22,693 nt of DNA. It comes from a virus. The translations under genes and the position numbers were made by a program. Under the pieces are notes generated by a model, which saw only the letters and a program-made list of their open reading frames with translations, was not told the origin of the DNA and searched no databases. The stretch spans positions 1-22,693 of the IMG/VR virus record IMGVR_UViG_3300025413_000136. One strand, written 5' to 3'. This document shows, in pieces, positions 1 to 6,930 of this stretch. How positions within the stretch are numbered: the first letter of the stretch is position 1; the number at the start of each line of letters is the position of its first letter.

Positions 1-581
1 TTAGTTACAATCTCGTCGATCAATCCAAAATCAAGTGCTTCTTGGGCACTCATAAAGTTATCCCGTTCCATAGCATTGTAAAACTCTTCAAAAGTTTTAC
101 CCTTAGAATTATGGTTAACATAAATTTGAGTGAGATTTTGTTTCATCTTCAAAATCTCTTTTACTTGGATTTCCATATCTGTAGCCTGTCCGCCAGCACC
201 ACCCGATGGTTGGTGAATCATGTGTCTAGCGTTTGGTAGCATTTTACGCTTGCCAGGAGCACCAGCAGTAGCAAGCAAACTTCCCATACTACAGGCTTGG
301 CCCATGACGATTGTGGATACATCAGGCTTAATGAATTGCATAGTATCGTAAATAGCCATGCCCGCTGTAACTACACCGCCCGGGCTATTGATAAAAAAGT
401 TAATGTCTTCATTGCCCTGACTTTCTAAAAATAACAACTGTGCTACAATCAAACTAGCTGAATGTTCGTTTACATCTGTATCCAGCATAACAATACGGTC
501 CTTTAACAAGCGACTGTAAATATCATAACTACGTTCTCCGCGAGCTTCTTGCTCGATTACCATCGGCACTAAATTAGGCAT
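1..581 (-). CDS. clpP: ATP-dependent Clp protease proteolytic subunit ClpP (C-terminal end cut by the window edge)
   Basis: This is a serine peptidase of the ClpP family (S14), which forms a barrel that degrades proteins fed in by a Clp ATPase. I translated 193 codons; the frame is still open at base 1, so only the last few residues are missing. The catalytic triad is visible: Ser98 in [10 protein letters not shown], His123 in MIHQPSGG and Asp174 in MERDNFMS. The oxyanion and strand motif INSPGG lies at residues 64-69. The start at 581 is preceded by a GAGGAAT ribosome site, and the stop of the upstream small ORF lies one base away. No ClpX or ClpA partner is encoded in the window, so it probably relies on host unfoldases or acts on phage-specific substrates. 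Phage ClpP genes are known in marine T4-like myoviruses. Confidence 0.95.
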   Translation of the reverse strand, partial: MPNLVPMVIEQEARGERSYDIYSRLLKDRIVMLDTDVNEHSASLIVAQLLFLESQGNEDINFFINSPGGVVTAGMAIYDTMQFIKPDVSTIVMGQACSMGSLLATAGAPGKRKMLPNARHMIHQPSGGAGGQATDMEIQVKEILKMKQNLTQIYVNHNSKGKTFEEFYNAMERDNFMSAQEALDFGLIDEIVT

Positions 582-582
582 C

Positions 583-717
583 TTATTCCTCTATTTTATC
601 TAATGAATGAAAACTTTGAAAGGGCGCTTTATACACTGAGTAATTAATTGCTTCACTTAGTGTATTAAAAATCTTTGTTTGTAATGAGTTGAGTAACCAG
701 TATTTTAATTTATACAT
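583..717 (-). CDS. 44-residue basic hypothetical protein between mazG-like gene and clpP
   Basis: This short ORF starts [10 protein letters not shown] and ends DKIEE. Its ATG overlaps the TAA stop of the upstream MazG-like gene (AATGTATAA), and its own TAA ends one base before the clpP ATG. It therefore fills the whole space between two real genes with no slack, which argues for genuine, translationally coupled coding. It has aromatic and hydrophobic residues in the N-terminal third, but no clear membrane segment and no motif I recognise. Function unknown. The alternative is that this is a non-coding leader that happens to be open. Confidence 0.55.
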   Translation of the reverse strand: MYKLKYWLLNSLQTKIFNTLSEAINYSVYKAPFQSFHSLDKIEE

Positions 718-1081
718 TCTTTTTTACAAACGGTTCTAAATTTGGTGGAACCCAACCTACTGGCTTTAACACCTTGCCGTCCTCACGCTTACGCACGAGT
801 CCAGTCTCTTTATCGATCTTAGCAAAGTTAGTTGACATAACTTCACGCCATGCACCTTCAGCATCAAACCCTGCACTATGTATAGCACCAATTGTAACAA
901 CTAGAATATCAACGAGTGCATCTAGTGTTTCAACTGTGTCATTATTATTGATAGCTTCTTTGAGTTCTTTAAACTCTTCTTCGATTAAATTGACATAAAG
1001 CGCAAACTGGTCTTTATTAAAAGTGTCAACTGTTTGGCCACAGGCCTTCATAAACTTTTCTTGATCTCTAAACGGATTCAT
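710..1081 (-). CDS. MazG-like all-alpha NTP pyrophosphohydrolase
   Basis: This 123-residue protein has the all-alpha NTP pyrophosphatase (MazG / phosphoribosyl-ATP pyrophosphohydrolase-like) pattern. An acidic helix LIEEEFKELKEA (residues 32-43) is followed by ETLDALVDILVV (51-62), which supplies the second set of metal-binding acidic residues. A later helix GAWREVMSTNFAKID (76-90) and the tail VGWVPPNLEPF are typical of phage versions. The family hydrolyses nucleoside triphosphates or related compounds to monophosphate and pyrophosphate. In phages it is proposed to clean the dNTP pool or modulate alarmones. The ATG overlaps the upstream membrane-protein stop (ATGA at 1078-1081), so the two are probably co-translated. 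The substrate cannot be read from the sequence. Confidence 0.85.
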   Translation of the reverse strand: MNPFRDQEKFMKACGQTVDTFNKDQFALYVNLIEEEFKELKEAINNNDTVETLDALVDILVVTIGAIHSAGFDAEGAWREVMSTNFAKIDKETGLVRKREDGKVLKPVGWVPPNLEPFVKKNV

Positions 1082-1551
1082 TCTTCTTCCTCGATGCCTT
1101 CGTATTCGGCAAGTTGTTTTTGGAAAGTCTTTAACTGCTCAATCAAATTAGTAATGCCGCCATAGTTCATAGTGATAGCACTATAACCCATTTTGAACTC
1201 TAGCCTGTTGTCACTGTTCATTCCTAGCGTGTAATAAGTCACAGTAGGCTTCTTAGGTTCTGGAATATATCCACCGCCATCTCCACCACCATGTTCAGGC
1301 TCTTTAGGAAATGGAACTACGTTATTAGGTTTCTTAAAAAATAATTTATCAAACATATGATTCTCTCTCATATTAAGCCAGCGAGCTAGCGGATTACAAA
1401 TTAACGGTAATGACATCAGAAATATCCATACCGTCTGTGTACACCAAGTATACTGTCTATAGGGACTGTTTACAACCAATACGACTGAACTAATATAAAA
1501 TACACCGCACCAGAACAGCCAATGCCCTCCAGTGCGGTCAAACAATTTCAT
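1078..1551 (-). CDS. Two-helix inner-membrane protein with a cytosolic C-terminal domain
   Basis: This 157-residue protein has two predicted membrane segments, about residues 10-27 (WLFWCGVFYISSVVLVV) and 39-57 (TVWIFLMSLPLICNPLA). A basic linker, a Gly-rich stretch (HGGGDGGGY, about 87-95), a compact beta-type region (VTYYTLGMNSDNRLEFKMGY) and an acidic amphipathic end (LAEYEGIEEEE) follow. The start lies one base downstream of the SPFH gene stop, and the gene ends in an ATGA overlap with the MazG-like gene. No family is recognised. The adjacent SPFH membrane scaffold suggests a membrane role, but that is inference. An internal Met (MFDKLFF) could give a soluble form. Confidence 0.8.
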   Translation of the reverse strand: MKLFDRTGGHWLFWCGVFYISSVVLVVNSPYRQYTWCTQTVWIFLMSLPLICNPLARWLNMRENHMFDKLFFKKPNNVVPFPKEPEHGGGDGGGYIPEPKKPTVTYYTLGMNSDNRLEFKMGYSAITMNYGGITNLIEQLKTFQKQLAEYEGIEEEE

Positions 1552-1552
1552 T

Positions 1553-2482
1553 TTACTTGCCTACGTTGATGAACGGTACAACACCTGACATAGTGCTAGG
1601 CAACTTGCCATCCCACTTTTCAATTGCCTGCAACTGAACATATTGTGCGCCACCATTTGACTGGATAGCCTGTGCTTGGATAGCAATAGCCTTAGCTTCA
1701 CCATCTGCTTGTGCAATACGTTGTTCAGCTTCTACTTTGATACGAGCCAAGTCTTGTTCAGCCTTTTGCTTGTTCTGTGTAGCAATAACTTTCTGTTCAA
1801 CAGCCGCTTGGTACTCTTGGCTGAATCCAAAGTTAACCAAACTGATTTCACTAATGTCCAAACCATACTTGCCTACTTTGTTTTGTAGTTCAGTATGGAT
1901 AGCAGAGCTAACTTCATCACGCTTGGTTACCAATTCTTCACTATTATAGTGGGCAGTGGTAGCTTTGAATGATTCGTTAATAGCTGGCAACAGGATCTTG
2001 TTTTCCAAATCTAGTCCAAACTCCTTGTACATAGTAGCCGCTTTGGCACCATCAATGCGATAGTTAACCACAATGTCTGTATGTACAACCTGCAAGTCCT
2101 TAGTACCCGCTTGAGCACCTTTCAAGTCTGCTTTTACAACACGAACTTCAACTTCCTTGACCTGACTGATTGGGTTTACAAAATGCAAACCTTCACTTAA
2201 AGTTTCTGGATTAACAGTACCTAGCGTAACCTGTACACCGATATAACCTGCTGGAACGATTGTAAATGATTCAAACAATGTAAACAAGATTACAGGCAAC
2301 AAAGACAATACCCAAAGACGTTTGAGCATACTTGGATGTGCTTTGATACTATCTGTATCTTCTTTATAACGCTTAGCCGACTCAATAGCGTTTTCATAAT
2401 TAGTTTTATTGTTGTAATCAATCAAGGCAAGCCCTGCCAAGACTACAATACCGAGTAATACTCCGAGAACGATTGTGAACAT
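1553..2482 (-). CDS. SPFH/Band 7 (prohibitin-like) membrane protein
   Basis: This 309-residue protein has two hydrophobic segments (about residues 2-21 and 55-72), then an SPFH domain from about 73 to 250. That domain begins with the characteristic VPAGYIGVQVTLGTV and contains GLHFVNPISQVKEVEVRV. A coiled coil rich in Ala, Glu, Lys and Gln (about 235-275, ARIKVEAEQRIAQADGEAKA) follows, ending in a hydrophobic tail. This is the layout of prohibitins, HflC and HflK, which form membrane rings and restrain FtsH-type proteases. Prohibitin-like genes are recurrent in marine T4-like phages, where a role in stabilising the infected membrane or blocking host proteolysis is only proposed. An AAGGA ribosome site precedes the ATG. 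The nearby clpP and lipoprotein genes fit an envelope and proteostasis theme. Confidence 0.92.
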   Translation of the reverse strand: MFTIVLGVLLGIVVLAGLALIDYNNKTNYENAIESAKRYKEDTDSIKAHPSMLKRLWVLSLLPVILFTLFESFTIVPAGYIGVQVTLGTVNPETLSEGLHFVNPISQVKEVEVRVVKADLKGAQAGTKDLQVVHTDIVVNYRIDGAKAATMYKEFGLDLENKILLPAINESFKATTAHYNSEELVTKRDEVSSAIHTELQNKVGKYGLDISEISLVNFGFSQEYQAAVEQKVIATQNKQKAEQDLARIKVEAEQRIAQADGEAKAIAIQAQAIQSNGGAQYVQLQAIEKWDGKLPSTMSGVVPFINVGK

Positions 2483-2490
2483 ATTTTTCC

Positions 2491-3042
2491 TTAATTAAGT
2501 TCTTTAAATGCTTGTTCTTGGCGACTAGCCGCAAACTCACGTTGTTTAGCTTCTTCTTTTGCACGGCGCAAAATGTTAGCGTCACCTGTAGGCAATGCTA
2601 CCAAAACGTATACACGGAAACGAGTACCTTCTGCTACACGCTTGATTTCTTTAACTTCAACGCCTGTAAGGTCTACAGTTGAGCAACTAGTACGCATAGC
2701 CATTTCGGACATTTCTGTACTTGCACGTTCGCTATCTGTACGATAGATCTTTGTACGTTGACTTACAGTACCGCCTGCCGCCATACAAATCTTGCCATAA
2801 GCATCTGCTTTGGCTTTGATATCAGCCATGCTAAAGTCTGAACTTACAGCACTACCGGCTTCGTAAACAGCACTATTACTCAGTGGAGGTTGTGACATCC
2901 ACTTTGGTGCTTGATCAATTGCACGTTCGACATAACGTTCTTGACGTTCGCGTTCGTTATCAGCACGTTTTTGATACGGATCAGTTGTACCACAAGCCGC
3001 AAGAATTGCAACTACAGGAACTAGCAATAACATCTTTTTCAT
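2491..3042 (-). CDS. LPP20-like outer-membrane lipoprotein
   Basis: This 183-residue protein starts MKKMLLLVPVVAILAAC, a textbook lipoprotein signal with lipobox L-A-A-C and lipidated Cys17. The mature part has a charged helix (DNERERQERYVERAIDQAP), then WMSQPP and a mixed alpha/beta domain with AYGKICMAAGGTVSQRT and GTRFRVYVLVALP, resembling LPP20-family lipoproteins. The end is a charged helix (RRAKEEAKQREFAASRQEQ). A GTG start at 3072 is possible, but I chose the ATG at 3042: it sets the signal peptide at the N-terminus and overlaps the upstream entericidin-like stop as ATGA. A Gram-negative host is implied. The role could be superinfection exclusion or envelope remodelling (inference). 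Confidence 0.82.
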   Translation of the reverse strand: MKKMLLLVPVVAILAACGTTDPYQKRADNERERQERYVERAIDQAPKWMSQPPLSNSAVYEAGSAVSSDFSMADIKAKADAYGKICMAAGGTVSQRTKIYRTDSERASTEMSEMAMRTSCSTVDLTGVEVKEIKRVAEGTRFRVYVLVALPTGDANILRRAKEEAKQREFAASRQEQAFKELN

Positions 3043-3164
3043 TTTGAACCACCCATCTTTTCTTTTGTCCACTCTGCTGTGGATTGAATATCCTTACCTA
3101 CACCTGCTACTGTTGAGCAAGCGGCAAGGGCCGAAATCAAAATAAGAGCAACTACCATTCTCAT
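3039..3164 (-). CDS. Entericidin-like small lipoprotein (41 aa)
   Basis: The predicted protein is 41 residues. It begins MRMVVALILISALAAC, a lipoprotein signal with lipobox L-A-A-C and Cys16, and continues STVAGVGKDIQSTAEW. The stretch after the lipid-anchored Cys matches the entericidin A/B pattern (C-N/S-T-x-x-G-x-G-x-D-I-Q). Bacterial entericidins are tiny envelope lipoproteins tied to an antidote/toxin pair and programmed lysis. The start overlaps the upstream 42-aa gene stop and the end overlaps the LPP20-like start, both as ATGA, so three envelope genes are translationally coupled. Family match is from motif memory, not a search. Function in the phage is unknown; lysis timing or envelope stress is plausible. 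Confidence 0.78.
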   Translation of the reverse strand: MRMVVALILISALAACSTVAGVGKDIQSTAEWTKEKMGGSK

Positions 3165-3289
3165 TTTGCTAACTCCTGACTTTGTGTTTTAACTGTGTCT
3201 ACACCTTTGTCTAACATACGAGCAATACCGCTGAACCCAACAGTAGCCAGTATCAATCCAAAGATAGTGCCTGCTATAAATGCCTTCAT
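3161..3289 (-). CDS. 42-residue single-helix membrane microprotein
   Basis: This ORF encodes 42 residues starting MKAFIAGTIFGLILATVGFSG, one membrane helix at about residues 3-20, followed by an amphipathic charged tail (ARMLDKGVDTVKTQSQELAK). An AGAGG ribosome site stands six to seven bases before the ATG. It is the first gene after the promoter at 3318-3346, and its stop overlaps the entericidin-like start as ATGA. It has no family I can name. Its position first in an envelope operon suggests an inner-membrane role. Confidence 0.75.
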   Translation of the reverse strand: MKAFIAGTIFGLILATVGFSGIARMLDKGVDTVKTQSQELAK

Positions 3290-3317
3290 AAGTGCCTCTC
3301 TGTGTGTTTAAAATTTA

Positions 3318-3346
3318 ATTGTACATGAAACCGTGCCAAACGTCAA
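3318..3346 (-). promoter_or_regulatory. sigma70-like early promoter for the envelope/clpP operon
   Basis: On the minus strand, TTGACG (3341-3346) and TACAAT (3318-3323) are separated by exactly 17 bases. The -35 box overlaps the 3' end of the upstream gene at 3343. The first downstream start codon is at 3289. Confidence 0.75.
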
Positions 3347-3783
3347 CCTTCAGATTTACCAATCGTGTCCTTGTATCTACATTCGATATTGGCATGACTA
3401 TTAAACTTGCCGGGTAAATTCAAAAGAAGATTCTTACGTCCGTTTTCTCTAGCATAATAACAGATACTGTTCATCTGTTCAAGACCGGTTTCGGTTTGAT
3501 CCACATGATGCATTTGTCCATCTACAGCAATATCATAATGCGCTGTACATTCATTGTTTAAGCCAAATTCAAAACGTTCTTCTTCTAGATTGGTAATCTG
3601 CCCAACATCGTGTTCGGCAACCAAATGACTATCTACATCAATATTGCACCCGTCTTTATCGTAGACTTTTGGTGCTTCAACCGAAGTAGTTTGGGGCAAA
3701 GCAGTAGGAGGATACGGAGCAAGATTGATATCAGAATGTCCAGTTATCCAAAGAAAAAAGATTAGTAGAACTGCGTACCACAT
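3343..3783 (-). CDS. Exported or membrane-anchored hypothetical protein
   Basis: This 146-residue protein begins with a short hydrophobic segment (MWYAVLLIFFLWITG), likely an uncleaved anchor or signal. A Pro/Thr-rich linker (NLAPYPPTALPQTTS) follows, then an acidic domain with three or more Cys (DGCNIDV, NNECTAHY, NSICYYA, ANIECRY), which would suit disulphides in the periplasm. No family is recognised. It has its own sigma70-like promoter just upstream (3817-3845). Its 3' end carries the -35 box of the next operon. An envelope location is inferred from the N-terminus and cysteines. Confidence 0.75.
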   Translation of the reverse strand: MWYAVLLIFFLWITGHSDINLAPYPPTALPQTTSVEAPKVYDKDGCNIDVDSHLVAEHDVGQITNLEEERFEFGLNNECTAHYDIAVDGQMHHVDQTETGLEQMNSICYYARENGRKNLLLNLPGKFNSHANIECRYKDTIGKSEG

Positions 3784-3816
3784 AATTTAATACTTTCTAT
3801 CAGTTACGATAAAAGT

Positions 3817-3845
3817 ATTATAACTGAATTAGCGGTACTTGTCAT
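3817..3845 (-). promoter_or_regulatory. sigma70-like promoter before the exported protein gene
   Basis: On the minus strand, ATGACA (3840-3845) and TATAAT (3817-3822) are separated by 17 bases: one mismatch at -35 and a perfect -10. It overlaps the end of the 3829 gene and leads to the ATG at 3783. Confidence 0.7.
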
Positions 3846-4248
3846 CCAATTCGACGCTCGAAAGTCCAGCAATAGTTTGGAACTTTTCCCAAGCCTTTTT
3901 AGCGGCAGGATTTTTGGCTAGCTCACTATTTGGTAATACTGCTTCTAACCAAATTTCTGGACGGCGACTAGGGTGCGCACCAAACTTACGTGGCTGGTGT
4001 AGTTTACCAGTTTCCCAAAGTTCAATGCTTACACTACGAAAACGGTCTTCGTCTTCATCGGCATAGTTAGCCCACTCTGGATTACTCCACGGACTGTAGC
4101 CATGATATCCGGTCCAAATTCCTGCCCACTGTTCATCATCGTGCGGATCAAAATCTGTACGAGCAATAACAATGAGAACATCGTCGATATCTACCACGCC
4201 ATCGACGATGTCTCGAACACAACGGCTATAACTAAGTCCGATTTTCAT
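3829..4248 (-). CDS. Conserved phage hypothetical protein, acidic, 139 aa
   Basis: This 139-residue soluble protein starts MKIGLSYSRCVRDIVDGVVD. It is rich in Asp and Trp (FDPHDDEQWAGIWTGYHG, WSNPEWANYADEDEDRF) and has a C-terminal helical part (NPAAKKAWEKFQTIAGL). The N-terminus looks like a beta-strand followed by a helix. I do not recognise a characterised family, although similar proteins appear familiar from other T4-like phages. The start is fixed by an ATGA overlap with the coiled-coil microprotein upstream (4245-4248). No catalytic motif is visible. Confidence 0.78.
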   Translation of the reverse strand: MKIGLSYSRCVRDIVDGVVDIDDVLIVIARTDFDPHDDEQWAGIWTGYHGYSPWSNPEWANYADEDEDRFRSVSIELWETGKLHQPRKFGAHPSRRPEIWLEAVLPNSELAKNPAAKKAWEKFQTIAGLSSVELDDKYR

Positions 4249-4406
4249 TTTGTTGAATCTTCAAGTTCTTTAATACGACCTTCAAGTTGCTTGACAGCAC
4301 TTTCTAGTTTTTCAATATGATCAGCTACCTGCTTCATAAACTCGGCAGTATTTTCGCCTGTTACTCTTAGCATATCTGGTACACTAACTACTTGTTCGTT
4401 TGTCAT
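4245..4406 (-). CDS. 53-residue coiled-coil microprotein
   Basis: The 53-residue product starts MTNEQVVSVPDMLRVTG and then forms a long amphipathic helix with heptad-like hydrophobics (about residues 21-50, including HIEKLESAVKQLEGRIKELED), a probable coiled coil for self- or hetero-association. Its ATG directly abuts the stop of the metallophosphoesterase gene (4407-4409) and its stop overlaps the next ATG as ATGA. The tight packing on both sides supports real coding. Function unknown. Confidence 0.72.
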   Translation of the reverse strand: MTNEQVVSVPDMLRVTGENTAEFMKQVADHIEKLESAVKQLEGRIKELEDSTK

Positions 4407-5267
4407 TTAAATCTCCAATAAAATGTTAGGGTTCCAGCCAGTGTCCTCACTGTAACCATCGTTTTCGTAACCACGTGGGTTGCATACAACACGAGTCTCG
4501 CCAATCTTGTAATCAAACGGATGATGAGTATGCCCATGTGTCCACAAGACAATCTGTGGGTGATCCAAAATGAACTCACTCAAGTCACTGTGATATCCAC
4601 CGTTCATCAATGTGTCGCTGCCATACATTGGGTGGCAACTTTGAAAACTAGGACTATGATGTCCAACTACAACACACTTCTTGTCCTTGTTCTCACTGAG
4701 TACATGACGGAAGTATTGCAGAGTCTTATCATGTCTATGAGCAACGTCTAACGCACTCATAGGAGCATAGCTTCTGTAATCATTACGAATGATACGGAAG
4801 TCGTTCATCATACTTTCAATGGCATGCATGGTCAATGGGTCACGTTTGTTCATGTTAGTCCAAAGTGTTCCGCCCATAAACACTACATCATCGATGACCT
4901 TAGTGTCTTGTTCCAGCATATACACGTTGGGAAACTTAGCGCATTCGTCACGCATATAATCAATGCCAGCATAAAACTTGCCATTGTAGAATTCATGATT
5001 GCCCATGATATAAACTACATGGGGAAACTGAAAACTGCAACGCTTCAAAAAGTCACGGAACCGCTGAGCACGTTCTTGCCTACGACCCAAACCAGTACCA
5101 TTAGCAATAGCCCGTTGATCAGCTGTATTGCTAGGCTCAGGATGATCGTGGAGATCCTGGGCGATCATAATATCGCCACCAAGGATCAGTACATCATAGT
5201 TCTGATCATTTTGAATGTTGACGTCACTGAACTCTAAATGGAGATCACTGACCAGTTTGATTCTCAT
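4407..5267 (-). CDS. Calcineurin-like metallophosphoesterase
   Basis: This protein has all metal-site motifs of the calcineurin-like phosphoesterase fold, in order: DLH (Asp8, His10), GGD (30-32), GNHE (89-92), GHH (202-204) and GHTH (245-248). These bind a di-metal centre and hydrolyse phosphomono- or phosphodiesters. I chose the ATG at 5267 (MRIKLVSDLHLEF, 286 residues) rather than 5315 because beta-strand 1 normally begins at the very N-terminus in this family. This start gives a 23-base overlap with the upstream gene. The substrate could be a nucleotide, RNA 2',3'-cyclic end or protein phosphate. A second, shorter family member lies at 21015. Confidence 0.9.
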   Translation of the reverse strand: MRIKLVSDLHLEFSDVNIQNDQNYDVLILGGDIMIAQDLHDHPEPSNTADQRAIANGTGLGRRQERAQRFRDFLKRCSFQFPHVVYIMGNHEFYNGKFYAGIDYMRDECAKFPNVYMLEQDTKVIDDVVFMGGTLWTNMNKRDPLTMHAIESMMNDFRIIRNDYRSYAPMSALDVAHRHDKTLQYFRHVLSENKDKKCVVVGHHSPSFQSCHPMYGSDTLMNGGYHSDLSEFILDHPQIVLWTHGHTHHPFDYKIGETRVVCNPRGYENDGYSEDTGWNPNILLEI

Positions 5268-5904
5268 TTTCGTTTTCCATGTTCTCCAAAGACTGTTCCC
5301 ACATTCTTTGGTCAAAAGATTTATCTACTGGGAATTTTGGTAACCCGTTTTGCTCTGCCCATTGTTTGGCATCTTCTTTATTATACTCGCCTTTTTCAAC
5401 TTTGTCAATAAATGATTTGAGCATTTTATTCATCCAATCATTGAAAGTCATGTTTTCGGCATGAGCACATTTGAAAGCAAACATCAACAAGTCATCTGGC
5501 AAGTCCAAAGGAATGCTTATGTCTGTGGAATAGTCTTCACCTGCCTTAATAGCAAGACACTTAGAAATAAAGTCGTCGTCGACTTCTAAATCAACATACT
5601 CAACATCGTCCCATGCTTCGTTTAAGCTGATTCCACGAGCTTCAGCTTCTTTACGATGCTTGGCCTGCTTATTCTCAGCAATCATACGATAAGCACGTTT
5701 GTTGGTATAGTCACATACTTCTACTTCATATACCTTTTGTGTCTTAGTACTGAATACAATATTAAAACTCCAGCCGCCTTTATCGTGAAGACCATTCCAA
5801 CTAGACAGTTGGTAGGCATTAGGTCCATAGCATGACCAGGTATAATCACCACCTTCGGTGATTCGATAGTCTACCAACTCCATCCATTCTTTCATTGTAA
5901 TCAT
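5245..5904 (-). CDS. Conserved phage hypothetical with possible ribbon-helix-helix segment
   Basis: This 219-residue soluble protein has an N-terminal aromatic domain (WMELVDYRITEGGDYTWSCY, then strands such as GWSFNIVFSTKTQKVYEVEV) and an acidic middle (EYVDLEVDDDF). Around residues 127-165 it has a stretch of the form ISIPLDLPDDLLMFAF, helix, NMTFNDWMNKML, which resembles a ribbon-helix-helix unit. The tail is acidic and repetitive (ENENENQ). The stop lies inside the metallophosphoesterase start region, and the start overlaps the previous stop as ATGA (5901-5904). DNA binding is a weak inference; no enzyme motif is seen. Confidence 0.75.
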   Translation of the reverse strand: MITMKEWMELVDYRITEGGDYTWSCYGPNAYQLSSWNGLHDKGGWSFNIVFSTKTQKVYEVEVCDYTNKRAYRMIAENKQAKHRKEAEARGISLNEAWDDVEYVDLEVDDDFISKCLAIKAGEDYSTDISIPLDLPDDLLMFAFKCAHAENMTFNDWMNKMLKSFIDKVEKGEYNKEDAKQWAEQNGLPKFPVDKSFDQRMWEQSLENMENENENQTGQ

Positions 5905-6506
5905 TGTTCGAATCCTTCCTTAAGAATTTTCTGTTCTTCCAATTCATCTTCAGGCGTATCAAAATCCTGACCGCCATGTTCTATGCATACAGTTTTAATC
6001 CATCCGCCGGGTGTTTGTGTTCCAGGCTTACCACATTCTTCACAAGTAACTCCTGACATAGACTCTGCCATGGACACTAGTCCTCGAATGTAGTCATCTC
6101 CGCCTTGGTAGTAAAAACGTAATGTACCAAACTTTTCCTTAACCTGATCTAAAGTTACCTGCGGAATAGGTTCGGGAATAGCTACAGGGTACTGATCAAT
6201 AAGTTGTTGTCTACGCTTTTCTTTGTACTCTTGATTAATCATATCCTTGTACTCTTCATCAAACAATGTAGAGTCGCCGGCCTTGAGTTGTTCAGCTATT
6301 CGGTTAAATTTGATAGATACCTCTCGCTGACGTTCCTTCCAATCAAGGTGATGTTGGATATTACCCATAAGTTGATTAAGGATTTGAAACCAGCCATCGC
6401 CACATTCAAAACCCCAACACATACAAGTCTCTTGCATTGGCTTGTTGCGGTTAACCATCATCTTTGGGTATACCTTACATAAGTATTCGTCTAGTTCTTT
6501 TTTCAT
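5901..6506 (-). CDS. Conserved phage hypothetical with C-terminal Cys motif
   Basis: This 201-residue protein has an N-terminal part with paired Cys (ETCMCWGFECGDGWF), a charged helical middle (KERQREVSIKFNRIAEQL), and a conserved-looking C-terminal domain KEKFGTLRFYYQGGDDY followed by CEECGKPG and a further Cys/His (TVCIEHGG). The last part looks like a small zinc-binding knuckle. This domain combination is widespread as an uncharacterised phage protein; I cannot assign a role. Both ends overlap neighbours by ATGA, so it belongs to the same operon as the genes on either side. Confidence 0.78.
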   Translation of the reverse strand: MKKELDEYLCKVYPKMMVNRNKPMQETCMCWGFECGDGWFQILNQLMGNIQHHLDWKERQREVSIKFNRIAEQLKAGDSTLFDEEYKDMINQEYKEKRRQQLIDQYPVAIPEPIPQVTLDQVKEKFGTLRFYYQGGDDYIRGLVSMAESMSGVTCEECGKPGTQTPGGWIKTVCIEHGGQDFDTPEDELEEQKILKEGFEQ

Positions 6507-6757
6507 TTTATATCATCCGATGTTTCTGGAAAGTGACTAATAATCAAATCCAGTGCTTCAATAGTACGCATGTTAATTACTACATCCTCTGGGTGTAACC
6601 AATAGCCATCTGGGTTATTATCTGTCTTTGGATTCTTCTTCCAATTCTTTAATTCTTTTTTAAGATACGCACGATAGTCTTTCAAGTTAAGACTAGTAAT
6701 GCGATCAGCAGTTTCACCATCAATCCATTGGTAAGGTTTGTGTTTTGCCTTGCTCAT
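6503..6757 (-). CDS. 84-residue hypothetical protein
   Basis: This small, charged, soluble protein starts MSKAKHKPYQWIDGETADRI. Its central helix is Lys-rich (DYRAYLKKELKNWKKNPK), followed by a hydrophobic helix (NMRTIEALDLIISHFPE). The start shares one base with the upstream stop (TAATG at 6755-6759), and its end overlaps the next gene as ATGA. The operon position supports coding. No family is recognised. Confidence 0.7.
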   Translation of the reverse strand: MSKAKHKPYQWIDGETADRITSLNLKDYRAYLKKELKNWKKNPKTDNNPDGYWLHPEDVVINMRTIEALDLIISHFPETSDDIK

Positions 6758-6930
6758 TAGTATACCTCTTTGGTTATAGTATATTCCTCTTTAGGCCATT
6801 TGGCCTTAAACTCATCTGTCTTTACATATTCATTGTATGCCTTGGCATCAAAGAATACTTTGGTAAATTCTGTTGCATAACTACCGCGCTTGGTAATTGT
6901 TAAGTAAACCGATTTAGCTGTACCTGCCAT
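6757..6930 (-). CDS. 57-residue hypothetical protein
   Basis: This ORF begins MAGTAKSVYLTITKRGSYAT and ends EYTITKEVY. It looks like a small alpha/beta unit: a strand, a helix containing FFDAKAYNEYVKTDEF, and a final strand. Its ATG shares a base with the stop of the 226-aa gene upstream (TAATG at 6928-6932), and its stop shares a base with the next start (TAATG). Exact fit between two genes supports it. Function unknown. Confidence 0.7.
   Translation of the reverse strand: MAGTAKSVYLTITKRGSYATEFTKVFFDAKAYNEYVKTDEFKAKWPKEEYTITKEVY

Noticed and set aside
1676-1949. Plus-strand ORFs opposite the SPFH gene
   Set aside because: They lie wholly inside a clear SPFH gene on the other strand, have no ribosome site and no recognisable product, so they are antisense shadows.
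3042-3072. GTG start for the LPP20-like lipoprotein
   Set aside because: It would put ten charged residues before a textbook lipoprotein signal; the ATG at 3042 overlaps the upstream stop as ATGA and gives a proper signal peptide.
4824-5237. 137-codon plus-strand ORF opposite the metallophosphoesterase
   Set aside because: The minus strand carries all phosphoesterase motifs over the same bases; the plus reading is unstructured in composition and lacks a start context.
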